From NCBI GenBank assembly GCA_036250195.1, contig JAVHZZ010000003.1:89603418-89667417 (forward strand): 64,000 nucleotides of DNA, written 5' to 3'. Positions within the stretch are counted from its first letter, which is position 1. Each line of letters opens with the position of its first letter. This document shows positions 49,758 to 59,700 of this stretch, piece by piece. The position numbers and the translations under genes were made by a program. Source of the stretch: Mixophyes australis. Lineage: Eukaryota; Chordata; Amphibia; Anura; Limnodynastidae. The notes under the pieces were generated by a model, which was not told where the DNA came from, ran no database searches, and worked only from the letters and a program-made list of their open reading frames with translations.

Positions 49758-52700
49758 ATGGCTGTCATCCTGAGCACCCCCAAGGGTACCTTTTCCACCA
49801 CGGCCTTTGTGGACTCCAGCTCCTCCGGGAACTTCATTTCAGCAGATCTAGCTTCGCAGCTCCAAATACCTTTAAACCCATTGCCCCAACCGTTATCTCT
49901 GACGGCAGTCGACGGAAGTCGTGTCACTCACGGCTCCATCTCCTCCGTGACTTCTCCTGTTTGGTTGATGGTAGGAGTACTTCATAGCGAAATGATCCAA
50001 CTTTTGGTGTTGCCGAGGTCCATTAATCCCCTCATCTTGGGGCTACCGTGGCTGAGAAAACATTCTCCTCAGATGGATTGGGACCACGCTCAAGTTATGT
50101 CGTGGGGTTCAGGATGTCGCTTTGAATGTCTGTCTAGAGTCTTGCCTCCAAAATGTCAAGTAATGGCTCATTCCGAGCTAACCCACCTTCCTGAGGCCTA
50201 TATAGAATTCCAAGATGTATTCAGCAAAGTGGAAGCGGAGATCTTGCCTCCTCATCGTCCCTGGGATTGCGCTATTGTTTTATCTCCTGACCAACCCATC
50301 CCCAAAGGGAGGATCTACCCTTTATCTCGTCCAGAGACGTCAGCCATGTCTCAATATATTTCAGAAAACCTAAAACGGGGATTTATCCGCAAATCCACTT
50401 CCCCAGCGGGTGCAGGGGTTTTTTTTGTTAAGAAGAAGGATGGGTCTCTTCGGCCTTGTATTGATTATCGTCCTCTCAACCGCATCACTGTCAAAAATCG
50501 ATATCCACTACCTCTCATCTCCGACCTCTTTGACAAACTCAGTGGATCTCAAATCTTTTCCAAACTAGATCTCCGTGGGGCCTATAATTTGATTCGCATC
50601 AAAGAAGGAGACGAATGGAAAACGGCCTTTAACACCAGAGATGGACATTTTGAGTACCTGGTGATGCCCTTCGGCCTCTGCAACGCCCCAGCCATCTTCC
50701 AAACCTTTGTTAACGATATCTTTCATGACCTGTTATACACTTCTGTGGTAGTGTATTTAGACGATATATTAATATTTTCTAAAGATCTGAAGACTCATCG
50801 GGAACAAGTAAAGGAGGTCTTACGTAGACTCCGGAAACATCACCTCTACTGCAAGCTGGAGAAATGTGTGTTTGAGATTAGCCAGGTACCTTTTCTTGGT
50901 TTCATTGTGTCGGGTCAAGGTCTTTGTATGGATCCCACCAAGGTGTCAGCTATTCTGGACTGGCCTCAGCCACAAGGCCTTAAAGCTATTCAAAGGTTCA
51001 TTGGCTTTGCAAACTATTATCGCCAATTTATTCAGGGATTCTCCACCATTATAGCCCCCATTACAGCTTTAACCAGGAAGACTGCCAACCCCAGGGTTTG
51101 GTCCTCGGAGGCCATGTCTGCCTTCATAACGTTAAAGAAAGCATTCTCTTCAGCCCCAGTTCTGTCCCAGCCAGATCAAGAACGACCTTTCTTCTTAGAG
51201 GTAGATGCATCCTCTGTAGGCATTGGGGCGGTGCTTTTTCAAGAGTCTCCGGCTGGCGCACACAACCCGTGTGGGTTTTTCTCCAGACGATTTATTCCAA
51301 GTGAATGTAATTATGGAATAGGGGACAAGGAGTTACTGGCCATCAAGGCGGCTCTGGAGTAATGGCGACATCTGTTGGAGTAGGCTATATTTCCTGTTAC
51401 TGTGTTTACCGACCATCGGAACCTAGTGTTCATTCAAGAGGCTCGTTGCCTTAATCCTCGGCAAGCCCGCTGGGCATCCTTCTTCGCTCGATTTAACATG
51501 AAGCTCACATTCTGCCCGGGAGCCAAGAACGGACGGGCCGATGCTTTATCTCGCTCATTTCACGATTCCGATCGTTTAAGACCGTTGGTTCCTCAGCATA
51601 TTATTGATCCTTCTAATATCGTAGCCCTTACTAGGACCAAAACGTCCTCTCCTCCTCCAGGCCGGTCATTCGTGGAACCCCATCTCCGGCTCAAGACCCT
51701 GCAGTGGGCTCATTCATCCCGCATTGCCGGCCATGCTGGAATAAAGAAGACAACATCGCTGCTTTGCCGACGCTTCTGGTGGCCTAATGTACGTGCCGAT
51801 GTTGGTAAATTTATTGCTTCCTGCACTACTTGTGCTCAACACAAAACTTGTAGAAGAGTTCCGACAGGCCTTCTTCGTCCACTCCCTATCCCCGATGCTC
51901 CTTGGGAAAGTGTGGCCATGGATTTTATCACAGACCTACCCCTCAGTGCAGGGTTTACCACTATCTGGGTGGTTATTGATCGATTTTCGAAGATGGCACA
52001 TTTTATTCCTCTAACTGGACTGCCCACGGCCAGTCATCTGGCAGATATCTTTATCAAGGAGATATTCAGACTACATGGTTGCCCGAAGGAGATCATTTCG
52101 GACCGTGGAGTCCAATTCACATCCCATTTTTGGAGAACCTTTTGTAAGAGATTGAACATAGAATTGAAATTCTCTTCGGGATACCATCCGCAAACCAACG
52201 GACAGACGGAGCGAATCAATCAGGATCTCGAGACGTTCCTCCGCTGTTTTACCTCCGACAACCAGAATAAATGGTCTCAATTCCTTCCTTGGGCGGAGTT
52301 CTCCCATAATCTACACATTCATGAGTCTACCGGATTCTACCCATTCTTTATTGTATACGGAAGTCATCCTGTGTTTCCGGATCCTTTTCCAGTGTCCTCT
52401 TCACCGGTTCCAGCCGTAGATACTCTTTATCGGGAGTTTTCTCTCATTTGGGCTAAGACTAAGATGGCTTTACTCAAGGCTACTCAGCATCACAAAATCT
52501 TTGCAGATCGTCATCGGAGGGCCACTCCTCTCTTAAAGGTGGGAGACCAAGTATGGCTATCCACCCGGGACCTAAGACTAAAGGTTCCTTCTATGAAGAT
52601 GGCTCCTCGATTTATTGGCCCGTACACCATCATGCAAGTCATTAATCCTGTATGCTTTAAATTGAAACTTCCTCCTTCTCTGAGATGTCATAATACTTTT

Positions 52701-53000
52701 CATGTCTCATTACTACGACCAGTGGTACTCAATAAATTCTATCGACCTCCCTGTCGTCCCCCACCAATACAAACCTCTTCTGGAACTGAATTCGAAGTTA
52801 ATCGGATCTTGGCCTCTCATATTCTTCGTGGCAAACAGCAATTTCTTGTCCATTGGAAAGGATTTGGCCCAGAGGAGAGATCATGGGTGGACAAGCAGGA
52901 CCTTCACGCTCCTAGAATTCTCAAAAAGTTCCTTCAAACTGGAGGAAGAAGAGGAGGGTATACTGTCAGGCGCCGTCCGCACGGCCGCCTGACTGCCTGA
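49758..53000 (+). pseudogene. Chromovirus pol: PR, RT, RNase H, integrase, chromodomain
   Basis: One frame with two in-frame stops. Protease: FVDSSSSGNFI, where DSG is normally expected, so the active-site Gly is replaced. RT: DGSLRPCIDYRPLN, KLDLRGAYNLIR, the palm box YLDDILIF at about 50757. RNase H: FFLEVDASSVGIGAVLF, with stops at 51360-51362 (TAA) and 51381-51383 (TAG) just after DKELLAIKAALE, then VFTDHRNLVF. Integrase: HHCC finger (HSSRIAGHAGIKK, CTTCAQH), catalytic MDFITDLP, IISDRGVQF and NGQTERINQDLE. Chromodomain: EVNRILASHILRGKQQFLV then HWKGFGPEERSWV. The chromodomain directs insertion to marked chromatin in related elements. The frame ends inside the 3' LTR. Confidence 0.9.
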
Positions 53001-53622
53001 CCGCGCGTCTGGTTGCTATGCAACCAGACGCATCACTTCCGGATCCCCCCTGCCAGCTGACTCCTCGCTGTATGACGCGCCCCGTTGCTAGGCAACGGGA
53101 CGCTATGTAGGATTCCCGGCGGCAGGTATGACAGCGCTGCAGCGCTGATGCTGATTGGGTCACCACACTATTTAAACCTCTTCCTGCCCTCTAACCAGTG
53201 CCAGAGTATCAGGTCTTCCTGTCTCCAGCGTTTGTGTGTACCAGTTGCTGTATTTGTTCCTGACATTCCTCGTGCTGCTTGTGACCCTTTTGACCCGGAC
53301 CGTTTGACCACCCCTATCTGGATTCTGCCTTTGTACTGCGCTCCCTGAAAGTTACCGACCCGGCTTGCCTCACCATTCTCCTGGATTTCCCTTTGTACCT
53401 CCTCTACCTGAACGTTGCTGAACCGGCCTGTCTGACACCCCCTTGTATCTCGCTGTGGACTCTAGGAAGGACCGCGACCTGCGTGTCCCTGCAGCGGAGT
53501 CCATACTTCCTTGCGGGGGTTCCTGGTGAATACCAGGGGCACGTTAGACTCCGCGCCTTCCTCTGAGTTGCGCCAACAGCAGGTACCCACTATCAGTCAT
53601 ACACCCACTATCAGTCGTGACA
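52964..53622 (+). repeat. Chromovirus 3' LTR
   Basis: Matches the 5' LTR over its whole length except for two substitutions and the loss of three bases in the CAACAACAG run near 53575. Its first 37 bp are also read as the end of pol. Confidence 0.95.
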
Positions 53623-53627
53623 GCTGT

Positions 53628-55966
53628 GGGCTAACCTCTATATTCTTAAGGGGTCCTATCCCTTGCTCTGCAGCTACTAGATCCACTGGCAAGTCCTTCT
53701 TCCCCTCATCTGAGAATCTACAGACTGTCAGGGCACACGCATCACTGTCATTATGAGCCTTCAACAGATTATCATGAGAATTTCTCTCTATCATCCTGGC
53801 AGGGGGATCATACCACTGCTTCTGGCTTGTCTGGGCCTGCGTCATGTTCTCATGTACCAACCCTGTTACAGTGTGCACTTTGTCTCTAATCCTCATGTCC
53901 TCTAAGTGAAAGCCTGAGGGAAAAATGGCCTGGGATTCCTGACCCTGCCCTTCTTGGTGGGGACATACAGTAGCAGGGTTGCTAGGCCCCTCAGCTACCC
54001 TCTCTGTGTTGCTCACTGACTGAGTCTCCTTGTGGGGGCTGCCTGAAAGACCGCATCCCTCCCCTAGAAACACATCTAAGTGGGAACCCCTTAAGTCTGG
54101 CACAGCAGAATACCTACTTCCAGTCTGCCCTGCTCTCAAGTTACAACCTTCCCTGTCAGTGGGACACACTATGCACTCATTATCTTGGGGGCTACGGAAC
54201 AGGACACTCCCCTCCCCCTTGGACTCATCTATCTGGGGGTGTAGAGTAACAGGGAGTTTGGGCCCCTCATCTATCTCCTCTAAGCCGTTAGATGGCTGGC
54301 TAAGTGAGTGTGGGCTAGCAACTGACCCCCCTGTCTCTATAGACAACTCAGAGGAATGGTCAGAACTCAGATGTAGATCTAAGTGGTGAACATTCGAACT
54401 ACAGGTCCCAGCAGCAATGTAAGGATTGCTGTCACACGCTACTTCCCGTTGGTCAGCACTATGTGTCTCTCTCACATGCTCAACCGCTCTGTGTGCAGCT
54501 GGTTCAGGCACAGAATACACATCTTCACTCTGCCCGCCCTCCCAGTTACCTTGTACAGCATCTTCTGAGCATATTACCTGGGTAGAAACATTGTCTTTCT
54601 CTAGCACAACAGAATTAACCACATGGTCATCTGTTCCATTTCTAGTAAGCATAATATCTACACCCACATTAACGCCAATATCTGCAATAACAATGTCCGC
54701 TGTCCCTATCCCATGACGAGATGTCAGTGTAAAAACAGGTTTGGATTCTAACGCAATACTGTTATTGACATTATCCTCATTATAGGCATTAGGTACAGTA
54801 AGACATTCTCTTTCCTTGTCACCTCCTGGTGCCTGGGAAAAAACATGGTTACTCTCAGCAGGTTCTGGTCCTGTAACATGGGTGGCAATAAAATCATTAC
54901 CTACATCAGATATAATAAGACATTCCCTGTCCCTGTCACGTCCTGGTTTACACATTTCAGGTGCCACTGAACAGACCTTTTCCTTGTCACCTCCTGCTAC
55001 CTGGGAACAAACTTTGGTACTTTCAGTTGATTCTGACACAGTAACAGGGGTAGCATTAACATCGTCATTACAGACATACTGAGACAACTTTCTTCCAAAA
55101 TCTGTCCCCAGTAACACATTTATAGGCATATTATCTGAGACCCCGACATGCCTTATACCTCTTCCAGCACCCCAATCAAGGTAAACTTTGGCTACAGGTA
55201 CAGTAATGTGAATTCCACCCACGCCTTTCACAGAAATACATTTTCCTGGCATGAATTCATCTAACCCTACCAGTTCTGAATGTACTAACGTAACATCCGC
55301 ACCAGTGTCTCTTAACCCCACAGTTACCTTGTCACCCACAGTGACTGTTTGTAGGTTGTCCTTCCGGCCCCCTTCTGGTCCCGTAACATACAGGACAGCT
55401 GGTGAAGATTGCAGGGAATGTACCCCCCCAGCGGAGGGTGAACTGGTATTCTTCTCCGGACAGGCGGTACTAATGTGCCCCACCTGGTTACACACAAAAC
55501 ACCTGCAGGTGTCTCCCAAAACAGGCTTTGCCCCAACCCTCCCAAAAGATGAAGAAACAGTGGGTGATGGTGTTGAGGTGGGTGGCGTTGATCCTCCTGG
55601 CCGTCCCCCTTTCCAGGCCGACTGCCCTGGCACAAAAGTCCCTCTTTTAGCTGCAGGTGCCCGGGTGACAGTATACTTGTCAGCCAGTCTAGCTGCTTCT
55701 GCAGATGATTCAGGGTCCCGATCCACTACCCATTCCTTCACATCAGCTGGGCACAAAGTAAGAAACTGCTCTTGGATCATCAAATCTTGCAGAGCATCAA
55801 AGGTGGTGATCTGTAGCCCTCCAATCCACTGTTTGAAGGAAGCACACAGCTGGGCCACAAGTCCTGAATATGTGTCAGAGGCACTGCATTTTAAATCTCT
55901 GAATTTCTGCCTATGCGCCTCTGTGGTGATATTAAAACATTGCAACAGAGCACTTTTGATTGCCAT
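53628..55966 (-). pseudogene. Gmr1-like gag (SCAN-like) and protease, long open frame
   Basis: Read leftward from 55966. Residues 1-100 are SCAN-like: HRQKFRDLKCSASDTYSGLV, IQEQFLTLCPADVKEWVVD, RDPESSAEAARLADKYTV. The SCAN domain of vertebrate zinc-finger genes is thought to come from the capsid of Gmr1-like elements. A knuckle CFVCNQVGHISTACP follows, then an aspartic protease with LRDTGADVTLVHSELVG and NVLLGTDFG. About 350 low-complexity acidic residues follow, then ENMTQAQTSQKQWYDPPARM (integrase linker) and ALTVCRF (pre-RT). The integrase core is absent, yet the frame stays open for about 780 codons. Its N-terminus is in another frame (55932-56744). Confidence 0.8.
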
Positions 55967-56744
55967 AATTTACGTCCATCTCAGGTGGAAGATGTGCAAA
56001 GGCTTCTAATGCTTTACCTCGCAAACCAGGGGTTAAATATTGTGCCCACTGATCTTTGGCCAGTCCATACTGTCGGCATGTCTTTTCAAATCCTTGCAAA
56101 AAAGTATCCAAATCCCCATCTTTTTCCAATACAGGGAAAATCTCTGGACGGGGTCTGCTAATACCAGCCTCTTTGGCTTCTGGCTGGCGTTTGAGCTTGG
56201 CAGGCTCCAGCTCATATCTCCTCTCTGCCTCTCGCTCAGCAGCTTCTCTTTCTGCCTGGCGCTCGGCTTGGCGCTCCGCTGCCTCCATAGCAGAGCGCCT
56301 CTCTGCTGCCTCCATAGCAGCACGCCTCTCTGCTGCCTCCATAGCAGCACGCCTCTCTGCTGCCTCCATAGCAGTACGCCTCTCTCTCTCCTGACGGTCA
56401 GCTTCCTTCTGCTGGAACTGCTGTATGAGTTGCATTTTAGTTGTAATGTCCGCTGGGCCCAAATATTTTAGGGCAGTTTGCAAATAAACGTCCATAGCAG
56501 TGTCCACATGTGAACTAGTAGAATCATCCGAAATTAACCATCCCTGGTTTTGAGGAATATCCACAGTCAGGTCCGCTTTTGGGTCCTGGCTATGCTCTTC
56601 CTCGGACACAACTGTGACTTGATGCTGATCCCTCTGCACAAGAACTTCAATCAATTGCTCCTTACTTTTGCTAGTGGGAATTCCTGCATCATCACAATCT
56701 GAAATCAGCACCTCCTTTGTCAAAGGTTTATATGCCGCAGCCAT
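55932..56744 (-). pseudogene. Gmr1-like gag N-terminus with coiled coil
   Basis: Begins MAAAYKPLTKEVLISDCDDA, followed by a SAP-like segment (KSKEQLIEVLVQRD), a coiled coil with four copies of a nine-residue AAERRAAME unit (27-bp DNA repeat at about 56278-56390), and the start of the capsid, PRPEIFPVLEKDGDLDTFLQ and KDQWAQYLTPGLRGKALEAF. One base appears to be missing near 55962, after which the SCAN-like part continues in the next frame. The nine-residue repeat would lengthen a helical rod. No evidence that the protein is made today. Confidence 0.8.
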
Positions 56745-57601
56745 CTCCTCCGTTATGTTGCAAAAATAAAAGATAGCAACAGAAAAACAAAGAGAAGGGG
56801 AGGGAACTGCTTTGCACGTATGTCTTTAAAAATAATGCCCTGAGCTTTGTCCTTGTAAAACTATTGTATTCCTCGCAAGGTTACAATCAGTTTATAAGTG
56901 CAAGGGTTAATTGCCTAAACCATGCACTTAATACTCTAAGAAATTAAATCATCCCACCGCTATGCCACCAATTATTCTACTACTCAGAACTACATTAGTT
57001 TCTGTATCTCATCTCTGCAACTGTGTTTAAAGTATGTCCAGATTCTACTACTCAGAACTACATTAGTTTCTGTATCTCATCTCTGCAACTGTGTTTAAAG
57101 TATGTCCAGATTCTACTACTCAGAACTACATTAGTTTCTGTATCTCATCTCTGCAACTGTGTTTAAAGTATGTTATAGGAAATGGTTATATGTTTAAACT
57201 TAGGTTGGGCCAGTCTTTTATTGCTGCCTAATTTATGATAGGTATCTGGCCTCCTCTATCCTATTCCACAAATGTTTTCTGTTCCTTTGATTAGCTGACC
57301 AATTAGCACATCTGTAGTGTATTCCAAATTAGACTGACTATATCTTAGCTTCAGTCTATGGGGAGACGTAAGTGGGATAGACGTGTGTGATTTCTACACG
57401 AAGTGGGATTTTCTCACAAAGTGGACGGAAATGCACAGTTGGACAAACAGTGGACTACATTTGCCTGGATTTTACTTCCAGCAATAAGCTACATCTGCCA
57501 CAGCCTATTTCTACATCATTTGTCTATCTATATGGAACACCACAAAGAGGTAATTCTTTAAAATCCCCTAACTTTTTGGCTTTAACTCCTTTTATCACAA
57601 T
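56745..57601. other. Non-coding spacer with 68-bp tandem repeat
   Basis: The 5' flank of the Gmr1-like gag and of the L2 LINE. The only structure I see is the three-copy repeat at 56974-57177. LTR ends could not be identified. Confidence 0.5.
56974..57177. repeat. 68-bp tandem repeat, three copies
   Basis: Units starting ATTCTACTACTCAGAACTAC at 56974, 57042 and 57110 are essentially identical to the phrase GTTTAAAGTATGT. The lack of differences suggests recent amplification. It may be promoter repeats of the Gmr1-like element, but that is a guess. Confidence 0.95.
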
Positions 57602-58264
57602 GTGGAACAAATTGCTTTTCATGGCATGATCTTTAGAACTGTGTCATCTTTCACCCCTCCACCAACACAAACATTTGTTCATATTGCACCTGCATTACTC
57701 CACTCACCTCTAGTCAACACCCATGAACTGCTGTCCTATTTATTATCTCTAACAAGTATAGCCTCCACCTGTCACCAGAGAATAAACAGTCACACATCTT
57801 ACAATCCCCTTGCCTTTCTTTCTCTCACTCTGCTTCTATTAGCTGGTGATATATCACCTAATCCAGGTCCCCCACACTTCTCACACACACATACATCAGA
57901 GCACTACCGTTCTATAGCAAACCTCAAACACATCGCCTGTCTCCCCTCTCTTCCAAAATCCTTTAAATGTGCCCTTTGGAATGCACGCTCTGTTTGTAAC
58001 AAACTTACCTCCATTCATGATCTCTTCCTCTCAAAAAACCTCAACCTTCTAGCAATAACAGAAACATGGCTCATGCAATCAGACACTGCCTCACCAGCAG
58101 CAATTTCACATGGTGGCCTCCATCTCACCCACACCTCCAAACCTGAAGGCAGACAAGGAGGTGGGGTTGGACTACTTCTCTCCCCACAGTGCACGTTTAC
58201 AGTTCTACCAAATGTCCCATCACTCACGTTCACATCTCTTGAAGTACATGCTATTCGCATTTTT
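57602..58264 (+). pseudogene. L2 LINE protein, N-terminus and first part of endonuclease
   Basis: The leader ends with LLLLAGDISPNPGPP, a sequence that precedes the endonuclease in L2/CR1-type LINEs. The AP-endonuclease then starts FKCALWNARSVCNKLTSIHD and has the catalytic Glu block LLAITETWLM, followed by GGVGLLLSPQ. The frame is open to 58264, where it runs into unrelated inserted DNA (58265-58588). The last 217 bp are repeated after that insert. Confidence 0.8.
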
Positions 58265-58588
58265 TTTATGGTTTTAATACACTACTATTTTTTCTTCTCA
58301 CCAATATCTTTTCTTTATTTTAATATTTCACTTTTTACCAATGAGGTTTAATTACATCATTTGGATAGATATGTTTTTTCTATGAATATTAATAAAGGCA
58401 GTTTGCCCGATATGTATTGATATTAACCTTGACCTAGTTTGGATAGGAGTGCTCTGTCAATCCATCTTTTTTTCTCTTTCGTCTGTTCCACATGTCAATA
58501 TGGAATAGAGCACCCCCTCATTTATATAATAATATTCTATATACTTATGAGGTATATCCTGGCTCTGTGCGGACAATTCATATCTCTG
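58265..58588. mobile_element. 324-bp insert flanked by 217-bp direct duplication
   Basis: The sequence interrupts the L2 endonuclease. 58048-58264 and 58589-58805 are copies with only two differences by eye (A/G near 58140/58680, G/A near 58157/58698). The insert is AT-rich and non-coding, contains TTAATAAAGGC, and shares GGTTTAATTACATCATTTGG with 48020-48039 in the Gmr1-like element. Identity unknown. Confidence 0.75.
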
Positions 58589-59700
58589 TCTAGCAATAAC
58601 AGAAACATGGCTCATGCAATCAGACACTGCCTCACCAGCAGCAATTTCACATGGTGGCCTCCATCTCACCCACACCTCCAGACCTGAAGGCAGACAAAGA
58701 GGTGGGGTTGGACTACTTCTCTCCCCACAGTGCACGTTTACAGTTCTACCAAATGTCCCATCACTCACGTTCACATCTCTTGAAGTACATGCTATTCGCA
58801 TTTTTAATCCACTCTCTCTACGTGTTGCAGTGATCTATCGTCCCCCTGGAGCACACCAACAATTTATTGAGGATTTCTCTGCATGGCTCCCTCACTTCTT
58901 ATCTTCAGACATCCCCACCATCATCATGGGTGATTTCAACATCCCCATTGATAACCCACCTTCCAAAGCTGCTTCCAAACTACTCTCTCTAACCTCCTCA
59001 CTTGACCTCTCCCAGTGGATTGAATCATCTACTCATAAGGATGGCCAATGCCTTGATCTTGTTTTCTCTAGACTATGCTCAGTTTCTAATTTTCTTAACA
59101 TACCCTTCCCCCTCTCGAATCATCACCTTATCAGCTATTCACTCACCCCCACTGCTCTAACCTCTCTACTGTCTAACTCTACCAAGCCTCCTCATACCCG
59201 CAGAAATCTGAATTCTATTAATCTTCAACAATTTTCCACCTTTCTCCAACACCTTCTCTTCCCTATCTCTACATTCTCATCCCCTGAGATGGCAGTACCC
59301 CATTTTCACCAAACCTTAGCAACGGCCCTTGATCAAGTGGCTCCAGCGACACTACATACTACACGTCAACTTCGATGACAACCGTGGCACACTAAAGCAA
59401 CACGAAATCTTCAAAAACTGTCCCGTAAAGCAGAACGTCACTGGCGTAAATCTCGCACCTCTAATGACAACTTCACATATACTTCTGTCTACCACTCCTA
59501 TCGAAATGCTCTGGACACTGCAAAACAAACATACTTCCAATCTCTTATCTATGCTCAGGCTTCTAACCCCAAATGCCTTTTCAATACATTTAAATATCTT
59601 CTCAATCCTCCCACCCCGAACCCTCCATCTACTATCAGTGCTCAGGATCTTGCTTCCTACTTCAAGGACAAGATTGACAAGATCAGACTAGAAATGGTAT
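58589..59700 (+). pseudogene. L2 LINE endonuclease, second part, and linker
   Basis: Repeats the ITETWLM block and continues with the rest of the AP-endonuclease: VAVIYRPPGAHQQF, the metal-site block IIMGDFNIPID, LDLVFSRL, and SNHHLISYSL where SDHH is usual. The frame is open to 59378, then a shift near 59378 leads into the linker (NALDTAKQTYFQSL in another frame). Without the insert and one duplicate the endonuclease would be continuous with 57602-58264. Confidence 0.8.

Larger units (their letters stand above)
48068..53622 (+). mobile_element. Chromovirus (Ty3/Gypsy with chromodomain), young full-length copy
   Basis: LTRs of 662 bp (48068-48729) and 659 bp (52964-53622) start TGTCAGG and end GTGACA. 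Exact 5-bp duplications GCTGT flank them (48063-48067, 53623-53627). By eye the LTRs differ by two substitutions (48200 region, 48656 region) and one CAA unit, so the insertion is recent. Between them lie gag and pol, order PR-RT-RNase H-IN-chromodomain. Several stops and shifts break the genes in spite of the young LTRs. A purine tract (52941-52958) precedes the right LTR. Confidence 0.95.
47893..56744 (-). mobile_element. Gmr1-like Gypsy retrotransposon, deleted, split by a chromovirus
   Basis: On the minus strand the order is gag with SCAN-like capsid, zinc knuckle, protease, a scrap of integrase C-terminal linker, then the region normally just before RT. Integrase remnants upstream of pre-RT sequence is the gene order of Gmr1-like Gypsy elements. 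The chromovirus at 48068-53622 lies within the frame. I could not locate LTRs: an AAAAAGGGAAGG tract past the stop (47880-47892) could be a polypurine tract, but no matching 5' LTR was found. Confidence 0.7.

Noticed and set aside
55251..56009. 252-codon plus-strand open frame
   Set aside because: Antisense shadow of the Gmr1-like gag and protease, whose motifs are on the minus strand.
47288..57601. LTRs of the Gmr1-like element
   Set aside because: I compared the flanks on both sides by eye and found no shared LTR sequence; the purine tract at 47880-47892 alone is not enough.
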